Shown: positions 43,177 through 55,233 of the stretch, one piece after another | How positions within the stretch are numbered: position 1 is the first letter of the stretch | How the letters are laid out: every line of letters starts with the position of its first letter | The notes under the pieces: model-generated | Told to the model about the DNA's origin: nothing | Seen by the model: the letters and a program-made list of their open reading frames with translations, nothing else | Databases searched by the model: none | Assembly: GCA_902729315.2 (NCBI GenBank) | Contig: LR746274.1 | Coordinates: forward strand, 2,879,037-2,943,036 | Direction: 5' to 3' | DNA: 64,000 nt | DNA from: Spirodela intermedia | Lineage: Eukaryota; Streptophyta; Magnoliopsida; Alismatales; Araceae | Position numbers and translations under genes: made by a program

Positions 43177-43185
43177 TTATTTATA
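43177..43185 (-). promoter_or_regulatory. TATA box of the truncated DUF761-type gene
   Basis: The minus strand reads TATAAATAA about 205 bases before the ATG at 42973, with a GA/CT-rich leader between, a normal plant spacing. Confidence 0.6.
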
Positions 43186-44227
43186 ATGGGTAGCTTTGGA
43201 ATAAGAAGAAGCTATGACGCCTTCCTCCAAAATCCACAACAGCTGCAATATATTCCTCGTCGTCTTCGACAAGAAATAGCAGGCAAGAGCAGAGATTTTC
43301 ATGTGATTATTGATAATACGGGGGTGAAGATTTTTCATGTGATTGATGGTAATACGACATTTGATGAAGCATTCATGGTATATGCGGGCTGAAAAAGACG
43401 CATAAGTTCGCAACCGAACGAATGAAAGTTCAGAGCAGCTAATCTTCTGCCGGGTGGACAGAAAGTCGATGTTTCTTCCAAGAAGGTGAAGCTATGAAGT
43501 CCTGTTATAGTGGGATACGGCACCTTTCTTTTCCTTGCTTTCTTCCTCTTCCTAAGGATGGATGAGTTACATTAATATACTGCGTGGGTGCGTGGGACAG
43601 CGAAGGGCGGGGCTGGGGGGTGTCTTCCAGGTTGATGCGGCCTTTCGACGTGAGGGCGCCCACGATTTGTGGGGGGGAGGGGGAGAGAGAGAAATAGAAA
43701 GGAGCAAGAGAGGGGGAGAAAGAGAGAGAGAGAGAGAGTCATCTTTCGCATCAGGCTTGAACTGTTCGAATAACTGAAAGAATGGTGAAAGGAGGCCACC
43801 ACCGCTGTGCGCGGTTTAAGTGGAAGATTTGGCCTCTTTGGCCTTTTTCTACATCATGAATACTATATATAAACGCACACTCTCTTTCTTCTTTTCTTGT
43901 AAAAAAGAATTAGGGTTCCTGATGTGTTACTATTCTCCGCCGCACTTTTTCTTCGTGCCTCGCTTGTCCTCTGTGGGCTTCCCAGAGGCCACCGGACAAC
44001 CACATTATTTACGTGTCGTCTCCCAGTAAAGACCGCGGTGTTTTATTAGTTTTTTCGGCGCTTTTGGGTTGGCAGTCTCCCTTTTCTAATACTACGCATA
44101 CCTTTGTAGAAGAAGTAGGATTTTGCCCATAAAATAAACACGCAGATTGACGAGATTATCTGAGAGGATGACCAACTTTTTCCAAATGCGTGAACTGCAT
44201 GAACTGTGGCCAACCTCTAAATTTCCA

Positions 44228-44273
44228 GATAGATAGATAGATAGATAGATAGATGGATAGAGAGAGAGGGAGA

Positions 44274-44326
<53 letters not shown>

Positions 44327-44345
44327 AAGAGAGAGAAAGAGAGAG
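44228..44345. repeat. (GATA)n followed by (GA)n
   Basis: About eight GATA units, then a long purine tract of GA with GGGA interruptions. Confidence 0.95.
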
Positions 44346-44682
44346 TTTCATATGATCTATTTATATATGTAGACATGGTTGTACACGACTACCCATATAG
44401 AGAGAAAGGTTCATATTCTCAGATAAAAATTGGGTCATTGAGTGTAATGAGCGAAACATATTAATTATAGAGCACAAAGACTTTAAAACTTAACTAATTA
44501 TCCAATGACAATTCGGTGTCTGTAAGCACCTTAATGCGTGCGGATCAAATGGGTTAGGTCTTATGCTGAGAAGCTGAAACACATGACCACCATCTTCTTC
44601 ACTATGACCCAAACATAGGTTTTCTTCTAATTTTCTCCTGATTTAAACATCTATCTAGTTTATTTTGAAAAGAGCAATATCT

Positions 44683-44690
44683 TATAAATA
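44683..44690 (+). promoter_or_regulatory. Orphan TATA box
   Basis: CTTATAAATAGGGAGATGTG followed about 30 bases later by a pyrimidine-rich segment looks like a strong plant core promoter, yet no gene follows. It may be the promoter of a decayed LTR. Inference. Confidence 0.35.
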
Positions 44691-46577
44691 GGGAGATGTG
44701 AGCATCCCAAATCAGTTCTCTGTTTCTCTCTCTATCACACTTTCTCTCTGATGTTGTAAATATTTTCTTCCATATTTCTTGCTAATCTCATCAGAGTTGG
44801 GGTTTCAGGGGCTGATCGGGACAAGATGGCCCTCCTGCTAGGTCTCAGCACTAGCTCATTTAACACAATCTTTTAGATCACATTATTGCACGATCAAGGC
44901 GTAACACGCGAGGCGTCGGCAGCGAGGATTGAATATGGCTCCTACAGACCTTTACACCAAACTAGAGCCGAAATCTACATCGATAACGGACCAGAAACCT
45001 TGTGATCGGCTCATTAACAAAGGTTACTGTTGATGACAATCATGATTAATGGAGATAAACTATTCTACAACGGTATAAATTTTATATTTATATAACATTT
45101 CAATGCTATATACTTCCCTTTTGGGTTTATTCCTCCCTCCCCCAAGCGAAATGCTTAAATGATTGGCAAGCCCCTCTTTTCTTCTATCCCTCTTCTATTT
45201 TTCTGCCAAACTTTTTTTCCATCCTTCAGCTGAGGTTCATCAAGATGGTCAACTTAACTTAATCACGATGAAAATCCCTGTAAAGATAGTAAAATGAAGA
45301 ACTAAACCATAGTTAACCCTCCTCTGAGAAAAAGGTCCTGCGGATGCAGCCCGGCCCTCAGTTCCCCTTCCATAGAAGGTCTCCCGACTCTTTCTCGTAG
45401 TCCCAAGCTCCAACAGTGCTGGTCAATCCGACGTTCCACTCACCCTCATTTCCTCAAGCGACATCTACCAACCTTTTCTCCCAGCCCTTCATCAGGAAGT
45501 TTTCTTGTCGTCTCATAATTTATAACTCAGAGAAGTGGATGATTACAATCGTGTTGCACGTTTTCGAAGAAGAATGCAACTTGAGGAATAAAGTATGTGT
45601 TGAGAACTTTACGTCGAGTAATAGATGATGGATGAAAGTAGGACTCGTCCGTCATTCAAGGATTATAAACGAAAATGTCCTTTATTCTTTTAACTCATAA
45701 AAACGTAAAGATCATTCAAGCATTTAGTTTCCAACTTTGGACAAAATAGCAACTTTGGCCCTTTTTCAGTGCTGGAGGTCCCCCATGCGTGAGGAATAGC
45801 CTAAGAGAAGAAGACGCAGCCAAGAACCTGATAAATGCTGTAAGTGGGTGCACGAGGTCTTTAGATCTCTGTGAACACCCATTTCTCGCTATCGCGCTGG
45901 AGATCATCACGAGAATTTTAGAATTTCCATGGTGGAGGCGTCTGATTATTTGAAGGCTTCGTAAGGTCGACCGAATTGTTAACAGCTCCATACCATTCAA
46001 CCCTTTAGCGTTTGACGATGAAATCTGTAATAGAGATTTTTCTTCTGATGTCTTCGAGAGGGAGAGCTTAATTTGAAGGCGGAGAACTCGATGGCAATCA
46101 ACCTGAGGACGATATGAACTCCCTGTTCATTCAGGGTCATTATAGAAGTAGGCATCACACTGAGCTTCTGCTGAACAGATTGTAAAGAGGAGATTCACGT
46201 AGATTCGGTGAAGAATTGTCAATTCAAGGCGAAAGAGCACGGCAGTGTATCCTCTTTCTTTACGAAGAAAAAGCCTCCCGGTGGACAAACATGTCCGTAA
46301 GAAATGTCTATCTTGAGGTCAGGTTTCTTTGACAACTAAAAAGGGAATCCTCACACCTCTCCCTTCGCTTTTTATAAAAAATATCGGGCCATTTCTCTCT
46401 CTCTCCCTCCCCCGCCCCTCCCCCCTCTCACCCGTTTGATCGCTGCGTGTGTGGAAGTAGCAGTCCAAGGGATTCCTCTCCTAAAGCACGCCCAATTGTA
46501 AAAAGGCGGGGGCTGGTGAAAAACACTTCGTTTCTTTCATGTGGGGTGATGAAAGTGTCGACAGGGTCCCATGTGCT

Positions 46578-46579
<2 letters not shown>

Positions 46580-46619
<40 letters not shown>
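46580..46619. repeat. (CT)n microsatellite
   Basis: About 20 CT units ending in CCCCCC. Confidence 0.95.
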
Positions 46620-46621
<2 letters not shown>

Positions 46622-47321
46622 CCCTTTCCCCGACTTTCATATCTGTGTTCTTTCCCAGTCAACACGATCCCTGTGATGGGTTGATAGAACCTACGATATG
46701 AAACATGACGATGCTACGACTCAGTCGACCTTACCTTATAGCTGGCTTGGCGAGAGTAATGATGTAGACGGTTGATGAGGGGTAGAACATTAGACTGGGG
46801 GCGAGAGTCGCAGTCACAAACATGACAGAAAAGAGATGGCTGAATCTTGGAGAAGCCTCCGACTCGATAGTCTTCGATAAATGTCCGATACTACGACTCA
46901 TTTCAACTTTGGCCAGAAATATCCCATGATTTGATCATTGGCCCGGAAGCAACTGAGGTTGAACCGAGCTGTACTGCATTTACACGCGCGCACACGTGTG
47001 AGGAGAAGGATAACAATCAAGTATAATAATGGAAAGGAGATTGAGAGCCGGTGCTCTCGGCCATCTGTACTGCAGGGAATCCAAAGTAGGGAAAATTTCC
47101 CACAAAAACACAGGTGAAGGAGTGGAAAAGCAGAGGAGAGTCCACCTTGTGAAATACCTAAAGGAAAATGCTCTCGCTCTATAACGTTGCGACAAGTGTC
47201 CATTAACATCCGACCCCCACCACTTTGTTCTTCCTCTACGTGTGTTATATAATTGCCTTTGCACCTTTAAGCTTTCACTTTCCATAGGTTCCTTAGTGTC
47301 CACTCTTCCTTCTGTGTGCGT

Positions 47322-47352
<31 letters not shown>
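47322..47352. repeat. (GA)n tract upstream of the DUF761 gene
   Basis: About 15 GA units followed by GGGAGG repeats, about 110 bp upstream of the TATA box. Confidence 0.95.
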
Positions 47353-47358
<6 letters not shown>

Positions 47359-47462
47359 GAGGAGGGCGGGAGGGAGGGAGCCATCTTCACGCCTGTCTCC
47401 TCCTGCCCTTCAAACCATACATTCAAGCCCAGCATGCATGTATTTGCTTCTCGCCCACTATC

Positions 47463-47470
47463 TATATAAA
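47463..47470 (+). promoter_or_regulatory. TATA box of the DUF761 gene
   Basis: CTATCTATATAAACCCG is a textbook plant TATA box, 209 bases before the ATG at 47679. The leader between is CT-rich. Confidence 0.75.
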
Positions 47471-47678
47471 CCCGTCAATCACCCCTCTCATCTGTGCATG
47501 TCAAAATAAACGTCTACCATCTCAAACACACGCCTTCACGCTCACCTTCTCCGCAGATCATTAACAGATGAGCGCCATCCCCTACCCACGATCTTTTTCT
47601 TGATTGCCATATACCTCTCTCTCTGCCTCCGTTTCTTCCTACCTACACCTCGTATAGATCCCACCCTTAGTTTCCGAG

Positions 47679-48230
47679 ATGAGGAACAAGGCCTCTGTTT
47701 TCCTCAAGCAGATGCTCTCTCTTCTGGTCTCCATCGGCAAGGCCAAGGCACTGGCCGCCAAATGCAAGACAAGCACAGCCAAAACCAGGCTCCTCGTCCT
47801 CGGCCTCTTCCGCAACAAGAAGGTGCTCCTCAGCTCCCTCGCCCACAAGATTCACATCCTCATCGGTCATGAGAAAAACGACGGGCTCCCTACTGTGGAA
47901 AATGAGGGTTCAATGGCGATCCCTCACTCTGAGGGACCAGCTACGACTCAGGAAGCCGTAGCGGAGGAGGAAGAAGAAGAGGACGATGGGTATCCTGATC
48001 TGAGGCACTCGCTCTTCGATGGGGATGACGAGTTCGGTGGTGACGATGGCACGGGGTCCGTTATCGATTTGGTAAAGAACGCCCGAGGGGAGGACCAGGG
48101 GGAGTTCGTCCTCGAGGATGAGATCGACCACGTGGCCGACATGTTCATCAGGAGGTTCCACAGGCAGATCATGCTGCAGAAGATGGAGTCATTCAAGAGG
48201 TACCAGGAGATGCTCGAGAGGAGCGTCTAA
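47679..48230 (+). CDS. DUF761 domain protein (cotton-fibre-expressed-like)
   Basis: A plant-specific small protein of 183 residues from one exon. The basic N-terminal half (VSIGKAKALAAKCKTSTAKT) resembles other family members that start with a Lys-rich helix region. An acidic run EEEEEEDD (about 95-102) follows. The C-terminus holds the DUF761 signature DHVADMFIRRFHRQIMLQKM then ESFKRYQEMLERSV. The biochemical role of the family is not established; some members respond to stress or are expressed in fibres. The ATG was chosen because it follows the TATA box at a normal distance and opens the conserved N-terminus. It lies 4.7 kb from the truncated DUF761-type gene on the other strand. Confidence 0.9.
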   Translation: MRNKASVFLKQMLSLLVSIGKAKALAAKCKTSTAKTRLLVLGLFRNKKVLLSSLAHKIHILIGHEKNDGLPTVENEGSMAIPHSEGPATTQEAVAEEEEEEDDGYPDLRHSLFDGDDEFGGDDGTGSVIDLVKNARGEDQGEFVLEDEIDHVADMFIRRFHRQIMLQKMESFKRYQEMLERSV

Positions 48231-48473
48231 GAAGAAAGCGTTTAGATGTTTATACAGTCTCTTCGTCGCCCAGTGTCATCGCCATGAGCAGCTGACCTGA
48301 CCCATCCTCGATGGGAGATTTCCGGGATCTTCGACAGATCTCTGTTAAACAAAGTCTTCTCGTACATTTGTGTTTGTTTCATCTGAAATAATACATACGT
48401 TCGATAGTTTCATTAAAAGAATTCGGAAGGAAAACAAGGAGACGCAATGCCAGCGAACTACTATCAAAATACG

Positions 48474-48477
<4 letters not shown>

Positions 48478-48510
<33 letters not shown>
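48478..48510. repeat. (GA)n microsatellite
   Basis: About 16 GA units, 250 bp after the DUF761 stop. Confidence 0.95.
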
Positions 48511-48512
<2 letters not shown>

Positions 48513-49760
48513 AATAAGAAACTGAAAACCCACATGACAGAGAAATCGATATGCGATTAAACATGGCACGGGCATTATGGAGGAAGGAGTTAAGACCCAG
48601 TTAAGAAAATTCTTCGTTTCGACCGTCTGCGGCGCCTGCTCTAGTGAAAACTGATCAAGAAAGTGGGAGGAGTAGAGTTAAGAGGGCTTGAATCAGCTTA
48701 TTCAAGTCACTGGCCAATTCAAGTATCCTAAAGGACGCCTGAAATATCTAATCGTCATTTGGGTCGTGTGGGTTACCTGTTTGATCCGGAAGAAAGTTCA
48801 AGGCAAGATGTGATAAAGGATCTTCCATTTATGAACAGCTCTGAGGAACACATTTCATATTGTTTATATCAACGATTTATGAGAGCTGAGAGCTTCCGAG
48901 AATACCCCACATTCTCAAGATCTGGATTTGCCTTTTTTAAAATCAGATTCGGAAGACGTCCATTCCATCTGGATCCGCTGATTGTGAAATCTGGATCTGA
49001 GGTGGAAGCTCGAAAGTACGGGTTCACAATCATTTGGTGCAATTCCAAACACCTGAAGACTATGTAACTCAGAGGCATAGATGAGAAGGGAAGATCAAAA
49101 TCTAAGAAAAGGCTGTAGAAATTTGCCCGTACTTGTCCCACGGACAGTTTCTCGGCTCTAAGCAAACCCACTTTGAAAAAAATACGAGAAATTGAGAGAA
49201 ATAAATTTTCTTGATGTGTGAAATTTAACATTATTATTATTATCCTCATTACCATCAGAATTCTTATTATTTTTAGAATTATTACGATTAGTGTGCACCG
49301 TTAACCACTCAGAAATGAACCCACGTCGGATCTGATTGAGGGGATAGATGTACCGTCTTTAAATCTCCAAGGATTTGAGCGTAGCTGGGTCTAGGAAGTT
49401 GATATGCCTCACTGAGACGATAGTGAATAAAGGAGCGGCTGCGCTCAGAAGAACCTTTATTCTAGAATTACGGTCTCCCGTACCATCTCGACAGGCGAAG
49501 AATCTGCTTTTCCGCACATCGCATTCCTAGGGGTGTCAATGGGCCCTGCTCGAACCTTAGCTCCCTTTTGGTGCTTATCATTAGGGCCTGAGCCAGGCCC
49601 AAGACTCCCACACCCATCCTGATGCCATGACTTATTCACCCACCCGTGGATTCATAATCGTCAACCTTTGGGAACATATGATCCCTAATACTGACTACTG
49701 AGATTTAAGAAACAAAATGGAAGCAAGAACTTGAGGTAACGTCGTTGACCACACCGGCTC
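48511..49760. other. Spacer, no gene seen
   Basis: Several short frames (for example 48759-49067, plus) are open but resemble nothing known and lack neighbours or splice support. Confidence 0.45.
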
Positions 49761-49762
49761 AC

Positions 49763-50064
49763 CCTCATCTGGTCCACGGCATCGTTCTTGTTCTCAAACT
49801 GGTACTTGGGGTCCATGAGCTTCGTCAGGACACGCTCTTCCCGTCTGTGTCAACCAGCTGGAGCATCTCCATCTCCTTCTCAAGGTTCATGGCCACGGCG
49901 GATTACCACTTCAGCTCATCTGCCTGATCCCTGTCCTCCCCGATGCCTCTCGCCAGATCCTGGCAGATACTCTCGAGAAGTCCTTTCGACTTCCTCTCCC
50001 CCGAGTTCTTCAACCTCTTCCCTGACCCTCTGGCTTACGGTCCTGCCTCTTCACGTTCCTCAAT
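49763..50064 (-). pseudogene. Dead exon of a BRANCHLESS TRICHOME-like coiled-coil gene
   Basis: Minus-strand sequence bounded by an acceptor TTCACAG (50065) and a donor ATGAGG|GTGAGC (49763) reads in pieces ERKSKGLLESICQDLARGIG, EDRDQADELKW, a TAA stop, AVAMNLEKEMEMLQLVDT, then in another frame LMDPKYQFENKNDAVDQMR. This matches the conserved coiled-coil block of the plant family that includes BRANCHLESS TRICHOME and its longer relatives (ICDELARGIGEDKAE..ELK...EMLQ..EV.REERVQMKL.(D/E)AKYQFE.KNA). One in-frame stop and at least one frameshift show it is a remnant. No other exon of such a gene was recognised nearby. Confidence 0.75.
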
Positions 50065-50692
50065 CTGTGAACAACAAGACAATGGCGTTGACCACAGGGC
50101 CATCGGTGGGTTTCTATAATCATCGGTTATCACCCGGGCCCGGCGGCTCATCCTGGAAATCGGGCGGAAGGAAGCGGAAAGGAGCAAGCTTGCCGTGGAG
50201 GAGGTAGAGTCGTTCGTCTCGGAGGACGCTGACTTCCTGTCGATAAATTTCTAAGGCGATGAGCAGCGGCGCTTGCGGAAGAGGCAGGCTTCGGTAGCTA
50301 TGACACCATGGGGCCTCTGATCGGCCCTCGCCATTTCTCTGACGAAACTCCTCTGCAATCTCAACCCCGGACCAGACAATGAGAAAAAATTCGAACTCTG
50401 AAAGGTACCTTTTATGAAAGAGAAAGGGGAAAGGAGAAGAAATTGCGGAAACCCGGGGAAAACCCTCGTCGGCTGCACTGAACGGAAGCTCGCCTAGAAG
50501 GAAGAGTCGACAACCCTTTCCTCTTCCTCGGTTTCTCGATTAGCGAAGGTAGGGAGGAGGCCCTGAGCACGTTCCAAGGACCAGCTGGAACTTAGGTACT
50601 TTCAACGAGGCATCGTCCACTTAGAGAAAAGTGGGCTACAAGGATAAACTTCCTTCAAGATAAGCAACCCAATCTATTTATTTATGCAACAA

Positions 50693-50727
<35 letters not shown>

Positions 50728-52490
50728 TGTGGTTGGGCATGTTGGAAGGAAAATGAACTTGATGTTTCTAGAGCACATACATTTGGTTAAGTCTGTTTAT
50801 TTGGTTAAGAGGCACAAGCCCATAAAAAGAGGCAATGCTAGGAGTTGTGCCAAGCTTTAAGCTTTCACAACTCATTGACACCTACTTCGGACTTCAAGAA
50901 GCAGCATAGCTATTATTTTCCACATATCGAAATCATAGAGGATGATTACTTATAACGGATATTTTTGAACTATGGATGAAATCTCCATTATCCATGACAT
51001 TCATACAAAAAAGTTTGAGACAGACTGGAGATATTACAATTTAAGTAAGAAGAAGTGTAGATGACCAAAAATATTTTATATTTATGTTTTTTGAGATGCT
51101 CACGAAAGACATTTTATATGTACCAAAAGAAGTCTGACAAGGTATTTCAATCATTGGTAAACATTCCCATAAAGTTTTTATAATGTTGATAATTATGTCA
51201 AAAATAATGGAAATAGCATAATGAGATTTTTTATGGTATTTTTTAGTGCTATTCAGTTGAGATAGGTACATTATTTTCAAATTATACATGCATCATAGAT
51301 TGAAACTATAAGAAAAACCCATGTTTTTTATAGAAATTTTAAGAATGCTAACTTCAATTTTTTCTGGTGTATGTCAAAGAATTTAAAAGATATGCACACA
51401 ATGAATATTTTTTATTTGATACTAGTGGCCAGAGTTGGCAAGCCCAACCCAGCACATGAATGGGCTCACTAGTTCAAGCATAGCCTAATTTATGTGTTCA
51501 GGCCTATTAGGAGCCCTGTCGGTATTACGAAGCCAATACCAAGAGGTGAAGTATGTATTCTCTGCAAATTGACATGTAGGCCTCCCGCTTCGTCAAATTG
51601 AGTGAGAGAGGGAGAGAGTTACAAAGAGAGGGAGAACTATGGAGAGAGCTGAGGAGAAGATCTGCATTGCACTTGAGAAACTCAGTGATGGAAGACAACA
51701 ACCAGAATACATCTGTAGGATAGTGATAAGGACGCAAAAGAAGTGGAGCCACGATCTCACCAACGCACCGCAAAAGATGAAATGAATATGGAACAACAGG
51801 CGCAATGCAATAATCAGGAACCATTATCTCACCAGAATGCTGAACAAGACGAAGAGAATGTGGAGCCACGACTGTGATGTACGTGCGTTATGCCTCGGCG
51901 GCACGATTTCATCTATTATTAGTCCATAGTTAACCACTCGTCTGTTTGGATATTTCCTCCATTCCTGAGAACCATACAAAGAGCTAGCTAATGACATATT
52001 GGAGGTATCGAAGTTGGACATTATCGTGTTATTCGCTCCATGAAGGATAGGCCGTGAGGGCTACCTGCCCAACCCCTTGCATAGAGCTAAGGATGTGGCT
52101 TGAACTCGAAGAGATAAAGCCATCCTTTCAGAGATTGTCTGAAAAAAAGTCCAAATAAGCTACAATGAGGGTCTACCATAATCTTTCAGACATCATTTCC
52201 ATTACCCACGTATCTACAACATCACTCCCCACTCAACCATATCCACCGAATCGCCACCATCTGACCGCACCATCACCCCTATCCATAGTTTTCTGCACGC
52301 ACCTGCACATCATCACAGGCGCCCCCGGGACGGTCGTCAATCAAGTCCATCGGGGAGTACAATCATTCCTCATCGTGGTAAATCTTGATCTTTCCTTGCC
52401 TTGTATCAAATGTTCTTATCCAGCATATTTTCTTCAGGGAGCCATCGGGTTCCCCGTTGAAGGAAACTATTCACATTATATCAGTTTGAT
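50065..52490. other. Spacer with one short coding-like fragment
   Basis: At about 50147-50254 on plus a frame reads LILEIGRKEAERSKLAVEEV then ESFVSEDADFLSINF and stops. Its composition is protein-like, but I cannot name it. A (GT)n(GA)n tract is at 50693-50724. The minus-strand frame 51869-51525 is low-complexity and not convincing. Confidence 0.4.
50693..50724. repeat. (GT)n(GA)n compound microsatellite
   Basis: About nine GT units followed by about seven GA units. Confidence 0.95.
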
Positions 52491-52620
52491 TAATTGAGAG
52501 GGTCCCATAGATAGCTATTCAACTATTCCTTGTTTGTGGTCAAAATAACTATTCAGCTATTCAACTATTCCTTGTTAATTGAGAGGGTCCCATAGATAGC
52601 AATTCATATTGAGAGGGTCA
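52491..52620. repeat. Nested short duplications
   Basis: TAATTGAGAGGGTCCCATAG occurs at 52491 and 52576 (85 bp apart), with TTCAACTATTCCTTG repeated in between and a further partial copy ATTGAGAGGGTC near 52607. Confidence 0.9.
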
Positions 52621-55230
52621 AAATACAAACTGAAATTAGTCTTCACTTTTGGAATTTATTGATCTCCATTGGAGAAGTAGACACACTTAGAATTGGGCAC
52701 AAAATTGAGTCTATATTTCCCTTTTATTCCCCATCAGATAGCCACCGAAAGAAGGCTCAGGCCAATAAAAGAGATCCAGACCCAATAGAGGCTGAAATAA
52801 AGAGATCTGAATTTGTTTTAACTATATTGCTTAAACAGGTCCAGTCCAGTCCGAACTGGGTTAACCCAAACGGCCCAAAACTTCTTATTTTATGTGGGGA
52901 AACATAGGCGTTGTGAGCCTCTCCTTTTTAGCCCATAGATAGCCCTGAACATGATATTCCTTCCTTCACATTTCATGCTATTTTCCAATTCCTGTCCTTC
53001 TGAGTGTTTTATGCTTATGGATTCAGATAGATCTCTCCTGTGAATTCAGAAGAGGCACCCATGTGGATTCAAGGGTCAGCATCTCCAGCGTCTGTGAATA
53101 CAAAATTTGACTTTTCCTCGTCTTGTCCATTTAGGACTCTTTCTTATCCTCTTCTGTTCTCCTTCACTATTTCGATATTATGAGTGCCAAATTTCTCCTT
53201 TCAACGACTTCTGCTGCGCCACTCAGTTCTTAGTCGAGAGAGAAAACGCGAGACACAGAGGTATAACCAGCGATGATGCTATAGTCAGCCTTGTGTCAAA
53301 GCATCGGAGTACCCAATTGATACAAACTATGTGAGAGGTTCAAATATTAATCTCTGGTTAAAATACAAGCATCTACTGTTTTATATGGGAGAAGTACTGA
53401 TCGCTATAGCTACAGAACCAAATCCAATTCACCATCTCCCTGTGAAGGAGAAGTGCTCGCTCTTCTGATCTATAATCTAGATTATAGATTGAAGACTCTT
53501 CGATTCTTCATGAAAAAATTAAAAATAGAATAAAGACTCTTCTCGAAGTTGTCGACAAACCACAAAACTTTACTTCTTAGTTCCGACATGGAAGCAAGAG
53601 GAAAATCGAAATTTTTAGCTGATTATGCTGCCCGCGGGCTGCGCTGTGGCTGCTTTCAATCATTTCGTCCATTGAAAGATCTCCCCGATTATCGTTTTTA
53701 CCTGGTCAATTTTACCGCAGCTGAAATATGGCACATAAGAGGTCAAGGGGTTTCATCTACCCGCGTTATTAGCAGTAGCCTCGGGAGCGCAGGAAAGGGG
53801 CCCAGATGACTAGCTCGGGATTTCCCTCGGAAGATAGATCCCTCTCATCCACCCGTCAGAGAGAGAAGGTAGGCAAGGGTCATTTTAATCTTTACGAAGT
53901 CAAATCCCAGGAATACTCATCCCACCCACATGACGGTTCCTCTCCTCGCTCTCGCTCTCTTGAGGAGAGATTGGTGATGGCAGGGTCCGGCAGTCGCAGT
54001 GGTAAACCAGTACTCGGTTATCTTTCTGAAAGGTGGAAGACGACGAGCCGACGCCCACACCAACGGGCGGGTGGAGTTTGAACGTTTCAAAACTGGCTGC
54101 TTCGGATGCAGAAATGTCACGTGTTGCAAGCCCATCCTTGGCCGGGCCCATGCTTGTGGCCCTGTAATGATATAAAGCTCCTTAAACCTCATGATCCAAC
54201 ACAGGGGCTATGACGTTCTGAAGGTAGAGACAGTAGAAGATTGGAAGGTTGACTCATAGCCTCATAGCGTACACTTGTGTTTAATGTGACGTAGAACCCG
54301 ATGGCCCACGGCGGGGTGGACTGAGTGCCCCACGAGTGGAAGAGGGAGAGAGGGAAGGATCATCTTCAAACATGGACCTCGTGGGGGAGCGTGGTTTTCA
54401 TTGGTTGCTGCGGTTGGCGCGGGGGCCATCCTCCGACGGCGACAATGCGCTGGCGGCGACGAGGCGGGCGGTTGACGACCCCGTGCGCCCCCATCCTCGT
54501 TTGACTGCTTCTGTGTCGTCTAGCTCAGAGAAGATGACGGTTCCCGCATGACAAGCGCCGCCCCCACGGCCAGTCATACCGCTCTCATGCCCAGTCTCCC
54601 TCTCTCTCTATCTTGTCCTCGGTGTCGACTCTCCTTTCCCCTATCCCCGTCCTACTGTTTGAACCGGTTCTTCTTTATTCAGCAGAGTACACGAAGACAG
54701 CTGAGCTGCCAGCTGACATCGCCAACATCTGAATCCCAGAGTACTCACACTGATCGAAGCAAGCCCATAACTTTCTCTCTCTACCAAACGAGCAAAGCAT
54801 CATGGCAGAATCCAGGTCGATGAAATCGACGGGCGAGGGGGGATTGGGGGAGGCTTATGGCACCAAGAAAGAAGAAAACTGTGACAATCGAAGGGAAAAA
54901 AAGAAAAAGAAAAGAGGATGTTAGAACGCAGCACTTATTCTGTTTCTTCAAGTTTTGTCGAGAGAGGGCCTATCCCTCGACATAGTGATAGTAATAGGCA
55001 GAGAAGAGAAAGAGAAAGAGATGAGGTCTTCAATCGTATAATCGGATCTGTTCTTTTTCTGTACGTGCCTATAAATTCTGTTATAAATAATGGCACATTT
55101 GCTGTTTCCAAGCATAAGTACAATGGTTTTAGAACAAGAAGAAGAAGAAGAAAAAGAAGTGGGGTTCTGCAAAAGCCCCATAATGTTCAAAAATTAGCGT
55201 GAAAAAGGAGAGAGAAAAGGAATTAACCTT
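52621..55230. other. Spacer, no gene seen
   Basis: Several open frames (such as 53549-53809 and 54336-54551, plus) have no recognisable domain. The sequence around 53050 (GGATTCAAGGGTCAGC) faintly resembles the LTR-like parts of blocks A and A', but not enough to call. Confidence 0.4.
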
Positions 55231-55233
55231 TCT

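Larger units (their letters stand above)
43190..47460. other. Gene-poor spacer with simple repeats
   Basis: No convincing gene. Features seen: GGGGGGAGG-rich DNA at 43600-43700, (GATA)n/(GA)n at 44228-44345, an orphan TATA box at 44683, and a (CT)n run at 46580-46619. A plus-strand frame at 45776-46070 is open apart from one TGA but resembles nothing known. Confidence 0.5.

Noticed and set aside
48759-49067. 102-codon plus frame with balanced composition
   Set aside because: No family resemblance, splice site or promoter found; kept only as spacer.
49300-49330. B-box-like AAATGAACCC on plus, possible tRNA
   Set aside because: No matching A box or stem structure nearby.
52165-52497. Plus frame with GAPGTVVNQVHRGVQSF and a possible small intron
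   Set aside because: Looked exon-like, but I could not tie it to any family and the splice pattern is weak.
52900-53340. Possible extra solo LTR related to blocks A and A'
   Set aside because: Only short phrases such as GATTCAAGGGTC are shared; not enough to claim homology.
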